From: Mesodorylaimus sp. YZB2_4
Taxonomy: Eukaryota > Nematoda > Enoplea > Dorylaimida > Dorylaimidae
Assembly (NCBI GenBank): GCA_030248295.1
Contig: JASANH010000360.1
Coordinates: forward strand, 1 to 64,000
DNA length: 64,000 nucleotides
Direction: 5' to 3'
This document shows positions 1-10,792 of this stretch, piece by piece. A program made the translations under genes and the position numbers. The notes under the pieces are model-generated. The model worked only from the letters and a program-made list of their open reading frames with translations. It ran no database searches and was not told where the DNA came from. Position 1 is the first letter of the stretch. Every line of letters starts with the position of its first letter.

Positions 1-780
1 ATCTGGCCATGCAACCAAGTCGAAAGCTACACATTTCTCAGCATGGGCAAGAAATGTACAGAATGGGTCCCATTAAATTACACGGTGCATGGGCAGGCCA
101 CAACAGGATTCATGGAACCGAAAACTAGAATCATTTACGCCCACTCTGCGCCCACAGAATGTGATTTAGTGCAGGAAACATTTCTGCAGGATGCAAGTGG
201 AAAGATTCTTCTTTATTCTGCTCACTCAGGAGAACTGCGCCCATACGACGGACCATTAGCTGACCACGCTATGTTTACGACAACGCTATCAGCCTATGCC
301 GACTTCAAACCTGTTATCCACAAGCCGCTTCTGATGTACACAAGGGACGAACTGCGAGGGCAGATCAGCCTGAATGACATTTTCGCCTCAGTTGAAGAAC
401 ACGCCAGTACGCTACGGGAGTTGAGCCAAGTCGTTGGACAACCAGCTGGTTCACAAGCGAATGCTATTTTGGACGCAGCCAGCAGATATACGCCAATGGG
501 ACTACTCGATCAGTTTACAGGCAAACTCCATTGGATCTGGGTGCAACTATGTTGTGCGTATATCACAGCCAAACTCTTCTTGAACGTTATCAAATGGCTT
601 CTGCTGAAAATCCTCAAAGGTCACGACACGGAACCTATGGTGCATCATCCACCCCCTATGAGTCAAGAAGAGCCCTGCCCCATGAAGGGCCCAGTCAATC
701 AACCCATCCAAGCCCAGCAGCCTGAACCGATGAGCTCGCCAATACGGGCTCTGATCGAGGCCATGAAGGAGGATCAGTGA
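1..780 (+). CDS. Envelope-glycoprotein-like C-terminal fragment (left palindrome arm)
   Basis: The reading frame is open from the window edge to a TGA at 778-780 (about 259 codons), so the N-terminus lies outside the window; the first Met inside is at 43. The visible part has an ectodomain with scattered Cys and an N-glycosylation site (NYT near the start). A strongly hydrophobic segment with basic residues follows (roughly codons 177-205, around WVQLCCAYITAKLF). The tail is Pro/Gln/Met-rich and looks cytoplasmic. This ectodomain-TM-tail plan fits a retroelement or viral type envelope glycoprotein, but I recognise no exact family. The right palindrome arm carries the same frame broken by small deletions, so this copy is either younger or under some constraint. 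It could instead be a host membrane protein. No LTR, gag or pol is visible beside it. Confidence 0.45.
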   Translation: MWPCNQVESYTFLSMGKKCTEWVPLNYTVHGQATTGFMEPKTRIIYAHSAPTECDLVQETFLQDASGKILLYSAHSGELRPYDGPLADHAMFTTTLSAYADFKPVIHKPLLMYTRDELRGQISLNDIFASVEEHASTLRELSQVVGQPAGSQANAILDAASRYTPMGLLDQFTGKLHWIWVQLCCAYITAKLFLNVIKWLLLKILKGHDTEPMVHHPPPMSQEEPCPMKGPVNQPIQAQQPEPMSSPIRALIEAMKEDQ

Positions 781-2207
781 ACATGTTTATCCAGTGATCA
801 TATACTTATCCGCATTTACCTTTTATCCTTTCCTCCTACCGCTTCACTGCATCCCATCATTTGCATTCTTTTCCTCTCGCGGGAGTGTCGCGACTCTCGC
901 GATAATGACCTTTCCTTCTTCTCATCAAATCATCACATCACCTTTCAACACAGTAACCTTTCTCACGGCTCTTCCTGAAACAATCCAGTTTCCCACATGT
1001 ACATTCTGGCGCACTCTCTGCTTCTAACCCAAACAGATTTCTTTCCCTATCCACATTCCACTCTTTCAGCTGTTCGGTGCCTGTTAGCTGTAGGATGATA
1101 TTTTAGTGTGCAGTAAATGACTGGCGAAATTCAGCTGTGTTCTCTGAAAACAGCTGATTCGCCAGTCATTTACTGCACACTAAAATATCATCCTACAGCT
1201 AACAGGCACAGAATAGCTGAAAGATATGATAGGAAAGAAATCTGTTTGGGTTAGAAGCAGAGAGTGCGCCAGAATGTACATGTGGGAAACTGGATTGTTT
1301 CAGGAAGACCGTGAGAAAGGTTACTGTTTGAAAGTGATTAGATTGATGAGAAGAAGGAAAGGTCATTATCGCGGAGTCCGCACTCCGCGAGAGGAAAAGA
1401 TGAAATGATGGGATGCAGTGAAGCGGTAGGAGGAAAGGATAAAAGGTAAATCGATAATATTGATCACTGGATAAACATGTTACTGATCCTCCTTCAGGCC
1501 TCGATCAGGCCGTATTCGCATCGTTCAGGCTGCTGGGCTTGGATGGGTTGATTGCTGCCCTTATGGGCAGCTCTTCTGACTATAGGGGGTGATGATCACA
1601 TAGTTCCGTGTCGGACCTTTGAGTTTTCAGCAGACCATTTGATACGTTCAAGAGAGTTTGCTGTATATACGCAAACATAGTTGCACCAGATCCAATGGAG
1701 TTTGCCTGTAAACTGATCGAGTAGTCCCATTGGCTATCTCTGCTGCGTCCAAAAAGCATTCGCTTGTGAACCAGCTGGTTGTCCAACGACTTGGCTCAAC
1801 TCCCGTAGCGTACTGGCGTGTTCTTCAACTGAGGCGAAAATGCATTCAGGCTGATCTGCCCTCGCAGTTCGTCCCTTGTGTACATCAGAAGCGGCTTGTG
1901 GATAACAGGTTTGAAGTCGCATAGGCTGATAGCGTTGTCGTAAACATAGCGTGGTCAGCTAATGGTCCGTCGTATGGGCGCAGTTCTCCTGAGTGAGCAG
2001 AATAAAGAAGAATCTTTCCACTTCATCCTGCAGAAATGTTTCCTGCACTAAATCACATTCTGTGGGCGCAGAGTGGGCGTAAATGATTCTAGTTTTCGGT
2101 TCCATCCTGTTGTGGCCTGCCCATGCACCGTGTAATTTAATGGGACCCATTCTGTACATTTCTTGCCCATGCTGAGAAATATGTAGCTTTCGACTTGGTT
2201 GCATCCA
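1..2207. repeat. Large imperfect palindrome, arms about 1.1 kb
   Basis: The sequence from the window start to about 1137 matches the reverse complement of about 1149-2207. The centre is near 1142, where TTCAGCTGT and ACAGCTGATT flank an 11-base spacer. The arms differ by many substitutions and small indels, so this is an old genomic structure rather than a fresh chimera. It covers the envelope-like gene, its 3' flank (781-1080) and a near-perfect inner 50 bp. The left arm continues past the window edge. Confidence 0.9.
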
Positions 2208-2770
2208 GATTTCTAAGATCGTTCCATGAAGACGACCCATGACGTTGCTGTCGTTGGAAAGCTTCCTGCGATGAGGGTGCTCAGAGTGTGCCAGTAGCAT
2301 GCTATCTGTTGAAGTTCATGAATGATCGACAAACCGAATAGAAGGCGTGATTCAAGAGCACTTTGAATAAGACTCTACCGAGATTCTAGTGCTTGCATCG
2401 TGGGTCACAATGTCACTCTCTCCATTGTCTTCTGCTTGACGTTTAGATCTCCGTAGTCACTCGCGCGATCTAACCCATTGTGATGCAATAGGATTCCTTG
2501 ATCCTCATTGTTCTTCTACTTCGCAACCGTGACCTTCCCTCGACCATTATTCCAGGTGAATGCCAGTTCATAGTCGTCACTTAGAATTGATTGTCCCAAA
2601 GTTTTCCATCGATGGACTTCCAGAACACGTATTCACACTTGGCCGTTTTGTTTATCTTCCATACTAGGGCGCTTCGATCATGTAATGTGCAGGCCTCCTT
2701 CTCGTAGTCGCAGTGCACGACGGGTGACACTCCCGGCTGCGGGCTCCGTGCAGAGTATCGATTGCCAGTC
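1480..2770 (-). pseudogene. Broken copy of the envelope-like gene (right palindrome arm)
   Basis: Read on the minus strand this is the same gene as the frame at 1-780, and it extends further upstream into ectodomain sequence missing from the window on the other arm. Several single-base deletions break it: one in the stretch matching left-arm base about 193, one near 300, one near 375 and a cluster near 465-495. An in-frame stop lies near 2570. The upstream part (about 2570-2770) is Cys- and Trp-containing, with short motifs such as CDYEKEAC and KCEYVFW, consistent with an extracellular domain. The direction and small-indel pattern indicate neutral decay after the inverted duplication. Confidence 0.5.
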
Positions 2771-2932
2771 GAGCTTCTACAATACTCACTGATTATATCT
2801 CATTTCACTCAGCACACAGAACAGAAGTGCATTGCTGATGGGATCTGTGCAAACGCTGGCTACTTAGGGCCATACAAAGACAATGTGCAAATCACGGACA
2901 TCAACTACACTGACCACACAATTCTAGCATAG
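2771..2932 (+). pseudogene. Possible displaced piece of a glycoprotein-like frame
   Basis: A plus-strand frame running to a TAG at 2930-2932 encodes about 50 residues with Cys and a possible N-glycosylation site (NYT). It looks like extracellular protein and abuts the minus-strand pseudogene in opposite orientation. It may be a rearranged part of the same element. The link is inferred only from composition and position. Confidence 0.2.
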
Positions 2933-3167
2933 GAATGGGATGCCAGAATGACTGAAATGGCACTTGTATACCAGCGCATGTTATAACTTATCACAATACA
3001 GCAGACAATCCGAGAAATATGCCTATCCATGTCGTACCAAGAAGAGAACACTACCGAGAGAGCGGTCTACAGAAACCCCCCCCCCTGTACCACATCACAC
3101 TTTCTTCCAGTCATTGCTCACTTTCCCAAACTCCGAAAGCTCGCTGCCTCAATTGTGTGATTGCCCT

Positions 3168-6100
3168 TTATTGCTTCTTCTGAAAATGCACAATGTAGCC
3201 CTTGCCAGCGATGACTGAACGAGATTTGATCATGACCGTGTATCGGCCAGCCCAAGCGGCTTCCCAACATCGAGCCAATTCCGAGGACACGTTTAAGTAC
3301 TGCGTGAAGATCTCCTCGACTTGCTCACTGGTCAAGAATGGATGCGGATCATTGTGCGTCAACAGAACAATATCGTGCTGCTTAGCGAACTCGGTCAATT
3401 CAGGTGGCACAGCGCAGCCTGAAAAGGAGCTTATATAGGCCAGGACAGAGTGAACTGAAACCTCACCCCGTGCCCATCACGTGGCCTGGTGGGTTAGTCG
3501 TCGGACTCTCATGCGGAGTGCGCAGTTACAACCGAGTGTTCGACTCGCGCCTAGGAAAATCATTTTCCGTACAGTGTGTCGCTTCACCCTCGACTGCGCA
3601 TCCCCGTGTTTGGTGATGTGGCAAAACATAAATCTTTTCCTACGCATTCATGTTCCACCCACCCACTATAGTTTTCGTCCCAGCCTGTCAACTCACATGC
3701 AACAATATTGTAGTGATTGACCAACGGTTTGAAATTTGGTGCCCGTTGCCAAATGGCCTTCAAATCATCCGCCATTAAATCAGCCACTCCCAACGCCGCC
3801 ACGTGACCTTCGCTGACCAGCTTCTCCAAGTGTGGCCACATCTTCTCGAACTGACCAGCTGGTGAAGGTGGTGCGATCGCATCGGGATCCGGTGGCGGTA
3901 AGGCCACGATCAACTGTTCCGCATGTTCTACCTAAATGAAACAAATTGGCTACTGATCGATAATAAAATACAACGTATTTCTTCAGAGCAAGTTTCAAAT
4001 GAGCTAGCAGCATCGACCAACCCAAGCTGGATCAGTCGAGGGGGACGACCCAAGCTGCGGGTAGGTCGGATCCAGAACTTTAAATTCTTACAAAAATATC
4101 CCTCTCTCTCTGACGTAGTATCGAGTATCTCTTCATTCAGGCAGCTAGAATTCACACTGTAACCATCTGGAGGGACCGTTCATACTATTTTTCCCCTTTG
4201 CCACCTTCTGTCTGCAAGTGGCCACCCCTTCACTCAACGAAACGACACCCACAAGCAAAGACTCCCAATATTGTATATTGCAGGTGAATCTCCTCCATAA
4301 AGGGTGGCCTTGCGATCCTACTGTATGCAATAGCGTGCGCACAAGGCTCCCAAACAGCCACGTACGCAGTAAAGGTCAGCTAGGTAGTGCATTGGGCTAG
4401 CCCACATCCTGACCAAAGTTTTGGACTAGGCTCGATTCCTGAAGGGGGGGGGGGTTCGCGATCCCGATAAGAAATGCTTGGGATTGAATGCTGTGGAGAC
4501 GTTTCAGAAGGGCAAGCTGGAGAAGATTTGTAGGGTCATTGAACTGAAAAGAGGAAGGAGGGCATTTGTTTGCTAATTGGCGACTATACTTCTCCGCTTT
4601 TTTGCTTGCCCAATTTTGAATGGAATGATAAATACTGTACTAAAAACTAAAAACCATCCGAGGAAATATAGTTTCTGGCTCTATATTTGCTAACTACTCG
4701 GGTGGTTTGTCAGTTATCCACAGCGAATAAAACAAGCCAAAAAAGCACTCTTTAGAAGTCTAGATTCCAGCTGGGATTGAGCGGGTCCTGATCCCAAACG
4801 AAAGCTAATGGGGATCCAGGCTTATCGTTAGCCTTGTGCAGGGAGATGGCCTGGTCAAAACGGCCAATTTTGCCTAACCTGTGGAGGTACTTTGACACAA
4901 AATTCCGTCTGCCACAGAAAAGAGGACAGGTGACGACAGCAAGACGCCATATAGCCTATGTCTACTGACAGCGCATATTTATACGCTACTCAGATGAGGA
5001 TGATATTTTTTTAGCCCAGGCTAACAAATGCGCAAGCTTCATAATTTCGTTAAACGTCACGTATAGTACAGCTCACTGCCTCATCTATTCTTTTGCGGCA
5101 TCTAAATCAATAATTTCGTTCTCTCATCGTAACCTGCACCCAGCAGACTAAACAAACTCCCAAACACACCCCCTTCTTACGACTGTCCTCTACCAACAAC
5201 AGTCCTCCCACAAACCAGTCAATATGATGCAATCCTCATTCTTCTCTGTCCCGCTCGTGCTCGTGTCGTTTGAATAATGACAAGGCATTTATTTACTTTT
5301 CTCCAGCATCTATTTTATTTGTCTACAAAATTCTTTGCTGCGCTTTTGACGTAAAGCTGGTGCGCAATTACCTCCTATCGCCGTGACATCATAGACAAAA
5401 GAGACAAGTAGCATCAAAGGTACGAGGAGACGTAAGCAGGTACATCGCTAACATCATGGACAGTCACGCTAGATCGTGCCAGAAAACCATGTCAAGGATA
5501 AAAAAGGATTGAAATGACGTGATGCTTATGCAAGGCATTTCAATAAACGTCATGAAAAACGGGATGGACGGAAAAGGAATTTAGAAAGACGTTAGTAAAT
5601 CCTCATCTTCACAAAACGCCAAAGATGTCTTTTGTCAAGAATTGCACATTAGTTGAGTGAGTGCAGTGTCATCTATCAGCTTTAGGAAATTTGTAGTTAG
5701 AGCGGTTCAAAACACACAAAAAGATAAGAAATTTAGATTTTACAAATGGCAGAGGTATAACAAGTAGAAAATTTGGCGAGGTCATGAAGACCAGTTTTCC
5801 CCCATTCCTGCTTGCTCTGTAGAGCGATCGTAACGAATAAAGGGTTTACACAAGGAGTGGAAAATGATTTTCTCCGATTCTCCAGGCTTCCCAGAAAAAC
5901 GTATGAGTGTTAACCCTGATTATTTTTGATACTCACCAAGCACTACTAGGCCCATTTCAACTGATCAACTGAAGCAAAGCAGCAACGAAACAAAACCAAA
6001 CGGTTGGTCATGTTGGTTGACTTTAGCCAGACGGATCATTTCTTTTGCCTTCAGCCTCTCACAGTTCCCCTGAGTTTTCAGGTTTTTCGGACATGCTTAA

Positions 6101-6633
6101 GATTTTCTGACTTCTCAAGGTTTTCCAACCTCATATGAACCCCGAAAAGGCCTGATGTGAGCACAAGACCCGTTTTTACACCGCAGACCCCCACGACTTA
6201 GTTTGAAACCAATTTGAGTCTTCTTCACACCTGACCACTCCCAGCTCCGGCAGCCACTTACCGCCAAATCTCGCTTCAAAGCCAACAAACATTCTCGGAC
6301 ATCATCGGCGTCTGGTTTTGATAAAAACGCTTTAGCAGTAATTTTTAATTCGTCTCTTGGATATTGACTGATGGCTTGACAGGACATACACCACGGGCCT
6401 TGGCACAGAGAAAATCCACCAGTGGCTTGTTGAGCTTTCGCTAAATCTTCGTCGCTAGGATGCCATTTTTGGATTTGTAATTTTAAACATTCCACTAATT
6501 CATCGGATGGATTATTGAATGTACGCAATTTCAAATCCCCCCAGGCGCTAATATTGCCCGTACGAACGCGAAATTGTTGCGCCGTTGAAAGGAAATCGAT
6601 TAATTTTTGATTATCTGTTGTTGATGATGACAT
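3168..6633 (-). CDS. GCLM: Glutamate-cysteine ligase modifier subunit, copy A
   Basis: GCLM is the regulatory subunit of cytosolic glutamate-cysteine ligase, the rate-limiting enzyme of glutathione synthesis. It lowers the Km for glutamate and relieves glutathione feedback inhibition. Three exons on the minus strand: 6262-6633 (ATG at 6633), 3697-3931 and 3168-3418 (TAA at 3168). All junctions are GT-AG and the phases join cleanly to 285 residues (human 274). The N-terminal exon has the family signature TGNISAWG. Exon 2 has LGVADL and the NHYN motif. Exon 3 has LLTHNDPHP and the C-terminal VMIKSRSVIAGKGYI. The exon 2/3 junction rebuilds two adjacent cysteines (residues 203-204), matching the vertebrate Cys-Cys that can be disulfide-bonded to the catalytic subunit. 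A second copy lies 4 kb upstream. Intron 1 is 2.3 kb and repeat-bearing. Alternative in-frame upstream codons lack an ATG. Confidence 0.9.
3481..3618 (+). repeat. tRNA-derived SINE in GCLM-A intron 2
   Basis: An A-box-like GGTTAGTCGTCGG lies near 3491 and a B-box-like GTTCGACTC near 3538. They are followed by a body ending CTTCACCCTCGA.TGCGCAT. The same body follows a B-box-like motif at about 9514-9582, so the unit is dispersed. It does not fold as a complete tRNA. Confidence 0.55.
4376..4442 (+). repeat. tRNA-like SINE head in GCLM-A intron 1
   Basis: AGCTAGGTAGTG (A-box-like) and GGCTCGATTCCT (B-box-like) lie about 45 bases apart, the spacing of a tRNA internal promoter. The element is followed directly by a G-run and the GATCCCGATA repeat. 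Confidence 0.4.
4440..4815. repeat. Dispersed repeat, copy 1 (GATCCCGATA family)
   Basis: This block shares ordered short stretches with 40847-41447: GATCCCGATAA, GGGATTGAATG, GAGGA..GGAGGG, TTTGTTTGCTAATT, CTCCGCTTTTTTGCTTGCC and ATGATAAATACTG, ending in AACGAAAGCTA. The second copy is longer because of an internal insert. No protein is evident. Confidence 0.6.
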
Positions 6634-8204
6634 GACGTATCGATAGAGAAGCGAATTTTTTTGTAATTTTAGACGGGAAGTCGAGAGCAACTGAATTGCC
6701 TACTAAAATCGAAGATTGCCCGCTAAACTAATCCGCCACTGACACCTGCAAAGTACATGGAGATATGGATTCCGTCCTTTTAAAGAACGCACAAGGTATC
6801 AACATACCCTTAGATTTTAACACTAAAGTTCTCTCAATTCTACAGGCGATGACCACGAAGTAGATATACGGTAGCCAGACCTGTATAAATCCAACAACTA
6901 TAGCATCATACACGCAGGCGCTGGCCTGGCTAACAGCAAGAAAGCCACAGCAAAGCCCCAAAATCCCTGTGACCGAGCTGGTCCCGGTAGCCAGCAGACA
7001 ACAGCTGACCTGAAAAGCGGACAGCGGGAAATTCAAACAGAGAACTCAAATTCGGCACACACTGATTGCAAACTGCGCACGTTCGCTAACTGAATGTTGT
7101 GCAAAAACAGATAGCGTCAAAAAGCTTGCCAGTGCCATGAAATGAGCAGTATAAAGGAATATAAGTCAAAAATATAAGTCAAAAATATGATCTGGAGAAG
7201 TCGTCATTTAATATTTCAGTCGGAAGCCTGAACGTGACCTATGGAGATAGTGATCAGGGTTGTATCAGCTGGATGAGCAGGCGTGTTTGTGTTGCTCTAC
7301 CAGAGCTGTCGTCAAAATATCAGTGGCCATAAATCAGCAACGAAAGGCATGATGTCGTAGAAGATAGTTGAGAAGCATGAGCCACCTCGAAAATGACGCA
7401 CATAGGCTGGCTGCTTACAGTAGAGCTAGCTTACGATTAGACTTACGCTGATTTGCCTTTGCCTCGACGTAGAAATAAACTGTACTTACTCCTGGAGCTT
7501 ACCACGCCAGGCTGCCCCAGCGCTGGAATGCCTATACTGTACGGATATCTCGCTTATGCTTGTGCAGTGTAAAGCGGCAGCTGAAAATATTTGAAGGGTA
7601 TCTCGGGTGTAAAGTGTAAAGCAACTGACCAAGAAATTGGCAGCGTCGACTTTCCCAAAATGAAATCCCTTTGAGGTAGCTAACTCAGGGTCATGAGTGC
7701 TTGCATGAGCATTGTATGCGTCTGTCAGCGTTACGAGTACACGAGTATGTTTCAGCTCCTGTCGGTTATTCGGATCAAAGCCTCTTCACTTCACCCTCTT
7801 TCTAATTATTTCCATATTTCAGTTTCGAGTTGTACAGGAAGTTTTGTCTTTTCCTTCAGGGTTTGGTTTTCTTTTCATGAATTTAGTAGCCTCATATCGC
7901 GCTTTGACTGATTTTACAGATGTGTCCGTTTTCCTCATTTGATGTACTGTATGTACTATCAAATAAGTTCAGCAGTTTTTGTGTGAGGAAAATTCTTTGA
8001 ACGCACTCAGGGGCCAGAGAGACACAATGTAGTAATCAAGTATGGGCAAGGGGGAAGGCGGGACAACCCCCCCCCCCCCCCCTGTTGGGCTGGCCAGGAC
8101 ACTGAACCCTTCCTCTCAACCCCCTTCCCCCCACCTCAGGTCCAGCAGGAAGAAAGAAAAAGAAGGGAGCTAGAGCGATCAAATTGTATCTGTGCTTTGA
8201 CAAA
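6634..8204. other. Intergenic upstream of GCLM-A
   Basis: Apart from the hydrophobic frame at 6728-7036 I see no gene. It holds short repeats of TATAAGTCAAAAATA near 7160-7190, a poly-C run near 8071-8090, and A/G-rich sequence before the palindrome. The GCLM-A promoter should lie just above 6633, but no clear TATA box was picked out. Confidence 0.5.
6728..7036 (-). other. Hydrophobic open frame, possible membrane-protein exon
   Basis: A minus-strand frame of about 100 codons without an ATG start, containing two hydrophobic stretches (around CCLLATGTSSVTGILGLCCG and VVGFIQVWLPYIYFVVIAC). A plausible splice acceptor (TTTTCAG followed by GTCAGC) lies near 7013. I do not recognise the family. 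It sits about 100 bases upstream of the GCLM-A start. It could be chance, since no flanking exons were found. Confidence 0.2.
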
Positions 8205-9131
8205 GGCAAGCCTGATCAGATTGCGTGTGCGACTGGTCAGGTTTGGGTCGAGTCGAGTGAATTAGTTGAATGACTGTTTACATAGAGTACTGTAGGCTGG
8301 CAGGACCAAGACCTTTTAGGAATTACTGCTTCATGATGCGGCTTTTACGCATTTTCCTGTTATGGAAGATATGCTTCAAAGTTTTATATCCTTCAGTATT
8401 TCCAAGACTTGAATGCCCTTTTTTAAAAGATTTGACTGATTGTGAGAATAAAAAACCTCGCATTGGTTCTTTGACTTATTATCATACCGTTGTTTTCTGA
8501 TTATTGAGAGCTGAATGAGAAGCACAGCACAGCTATTCAGATCTTGCTAGTCTAGGCCAGGCCAGGCTAGGCTGGCTTTCCTCTGCTATGACAAAGGCAA
8601 GCCTGATCAGATTGCGTGTGCGACTGGTCAGGTTTGGGTCGAGTCGAGTGAATGAGTTGAATGACTGTTTACATAGAGTACTGTAGGCTGGCTGGACCAT
8701 TGGCCAGTGCTTGGAGGCCAGGGCTTGGTCAATCAGGTCAGGTCTTGGTCCTGCCAGCCTACAGTACTCTATGTAAACAGTCATTCAACTCATTCACTCG
8801 ACTCGACCCAAACCTGACCAGTCGCACACGCAATCTGATCAGGCTTGCCTTTGTCATAGCAGAGGAAAGCCAGCCTAGCCTGGCCTGGCCTAGACTAGCA
8901 AGATCTGAATAGCTGTGCTGTGCTTCTCATTCAGCTCTCAATAATCAGAAAACAACGGTATGATAATAAGTCAAAGAACCAATGCGAGGTTTTTTATTCT
9001 CACAATCAGTCAAATCTTTTAAAAAAGGGCATTCAAGTCTTGGAAATACTGAAGGATATAAAACTTTGAAGCATATCTTCCATAACAGGAAAATGCGTAA
9101 AAGCCGCATCATGAAGCAGTAATTCCTAAAA
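8205..9131. repeat. Near-perfect palindrome, arms about 400 bp, plus a direct repeat
   Basis: Bases 8311-8708 are matched almost base for base by the reverse complement of 8740-9131, with a spacer of about 30 bases centred near 8722. A 100-base unit (AGGCAAGCCTGATCAGATTG to TACTGTAGGCTGG) also occurs as a direct copy at 8205-8305 ahead of the left arm. It is therefore present three times: two direct and one inverted. Both strands encode the same short peptides as a result. No real gene is apparent. Confidence 0.9.
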
Positions 9132-10792
9132 ATTTTGCCCCGCTCCGCACCCACCCCCTGCGCTTAGCGCGCGGCCAGCGTTCATCTTGGATATTTCTCC
9201 TCCCCCCTACCCAGCCGACCTCGCCCATACTTGGTAGTAAATTAATAACATAAAGTTACCTCCCAAAAATCACCCATCGATGGAAGTACTGGATTTCTGA
9301 AATGTCAAAAAACCAAGCGTAGTCTTCGTCAAGACCGTTCCATAAAGCAATTGCAGACATCTCGAAATTTTGGGAAAATCTAATAAGATCATCGAATAGT
9401 AAATTAGCTGGGACTGTCTGTGCTGCAAAGCCTCCCAGAATCAACGGCATGTCAGTTCCAGTAGCCGGGCTCGTGGGCTGGGTTTGGTGTCTGGGTGGGC
9501 AGTTACCAGTGGGTGTTCGACTTGCGGCCAAGGTAATCTTTTTGTTTCTAAAGTGTCCCTTCACCCTCGAGTGCGCATAAGTGGTGAAACATGAGCAGAT
9601 GAACACCGTGGACGTCAGTGCCTGTGGCTGATATCCCAGTCTTGCAGACAATAGCGAGATGCACACTTCTGCCCTTTCTAAATTCTCGATATCGGCCCCA
9701 ATACAGGGTCCCAGCAAGCAAGCCATGCATTCCAGTCTCGATAGGATGCACGAGACGTTCAGGACATAAATCTTCGAACTGACATGACGACCGAGCCTTC
9801 GACCAAGCAATGCCAACCATCGCCCCGCGACAGACCATCATTAAAGCACATTTCTGTTGAGAACTTAACTCCAAATAAGCCCAACTATCAGCCTGCATCC
9901 CTGCATTCACGATCAGTCAGACGAGCACGCCCTGCGATGGCACGCCCATTCAAAATCAAGATTATGATCCCATTTTTTGTCTTCTCATAACAATTTCAAA
10001 TAACTTATGCATTCACAAAATTTTCACCTGGTACATTTCGATTGGCTTGCGACAGGTTAGCCACGCCCCTGCCATCATTCGACTGGCTATGCACTTACGC
10101 TTAGGCCGCCCACAACCACGATAAGCTCCTGATAGCACGAGATCGTGCAATTGATTTGACGCCCTTGACAAGCAGCCAAACACGATAATAAAGCACTGTT
10201 GTTCCCACCATGCAAACAAAAGATGTTTCAAATATTTATTTTAATCTTGCGAAAAGTCCGTCATTCAATATAAAAAGGGATACTCGACCAAAGCTTTACC
10301 TACTCGAAGTTTGTTAATCCTTCACACAACGATCAATAAAAATGTCACCACTGCAACAAATCGTAGCACCTAAAAAATCAATGGAAAAACTCTGTTTTTT
10401 ATCCCATCCATCTCAGGCTTCATCTCTTCAAAGTACAGCACAGAACCATAAAAATACTCGCCATCTGATCATCAATCTGCAAAAAAACCACGAACAAAAA
10501 GGAACAATGACAGCAAACTAGACTTTTGGCACAAAAATTTTCGATGATCATGCATGCAATAAAATCAGTCGATTTCATTTTGGCCACTGCGACATCAGAA
10601 ATAATATCAAGTTTCAAAAAAATGAGACACCAATTAATTAATGTCGAATAATACTTTTTGGATTTTTAAGTCGAATTTTCGTTTTTTAAACAAATACAAA
10701 GTAAAATATGGCATCGGCTTGCAGTTCTAATAGAACACATCGAACAGGTGCGCTATTCACTATTCACACCATCAGCAGCACCTGCTTCGTTT
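9132..10792. other. Intergenic downstream of GCLM-B
   Basis: No supported gene. A SINE fragment (B-box-like GTTCGACTTGC near 9514, body CTTCACCCTCGAGTGCGCAT) is related to the one at 3481. A long minus-strand frame across 9256-9816 runs through this SINE and shows no family signature. 10230-10740 is AT-rich and probably contains the GCLM-B 3' flank. Confidence 0.45.

Noticed and set aside
9256..9816. 186-codon minus-strand frame
   Set aside because: Runs through a SINE and shows no conserved domain; judged spurious.
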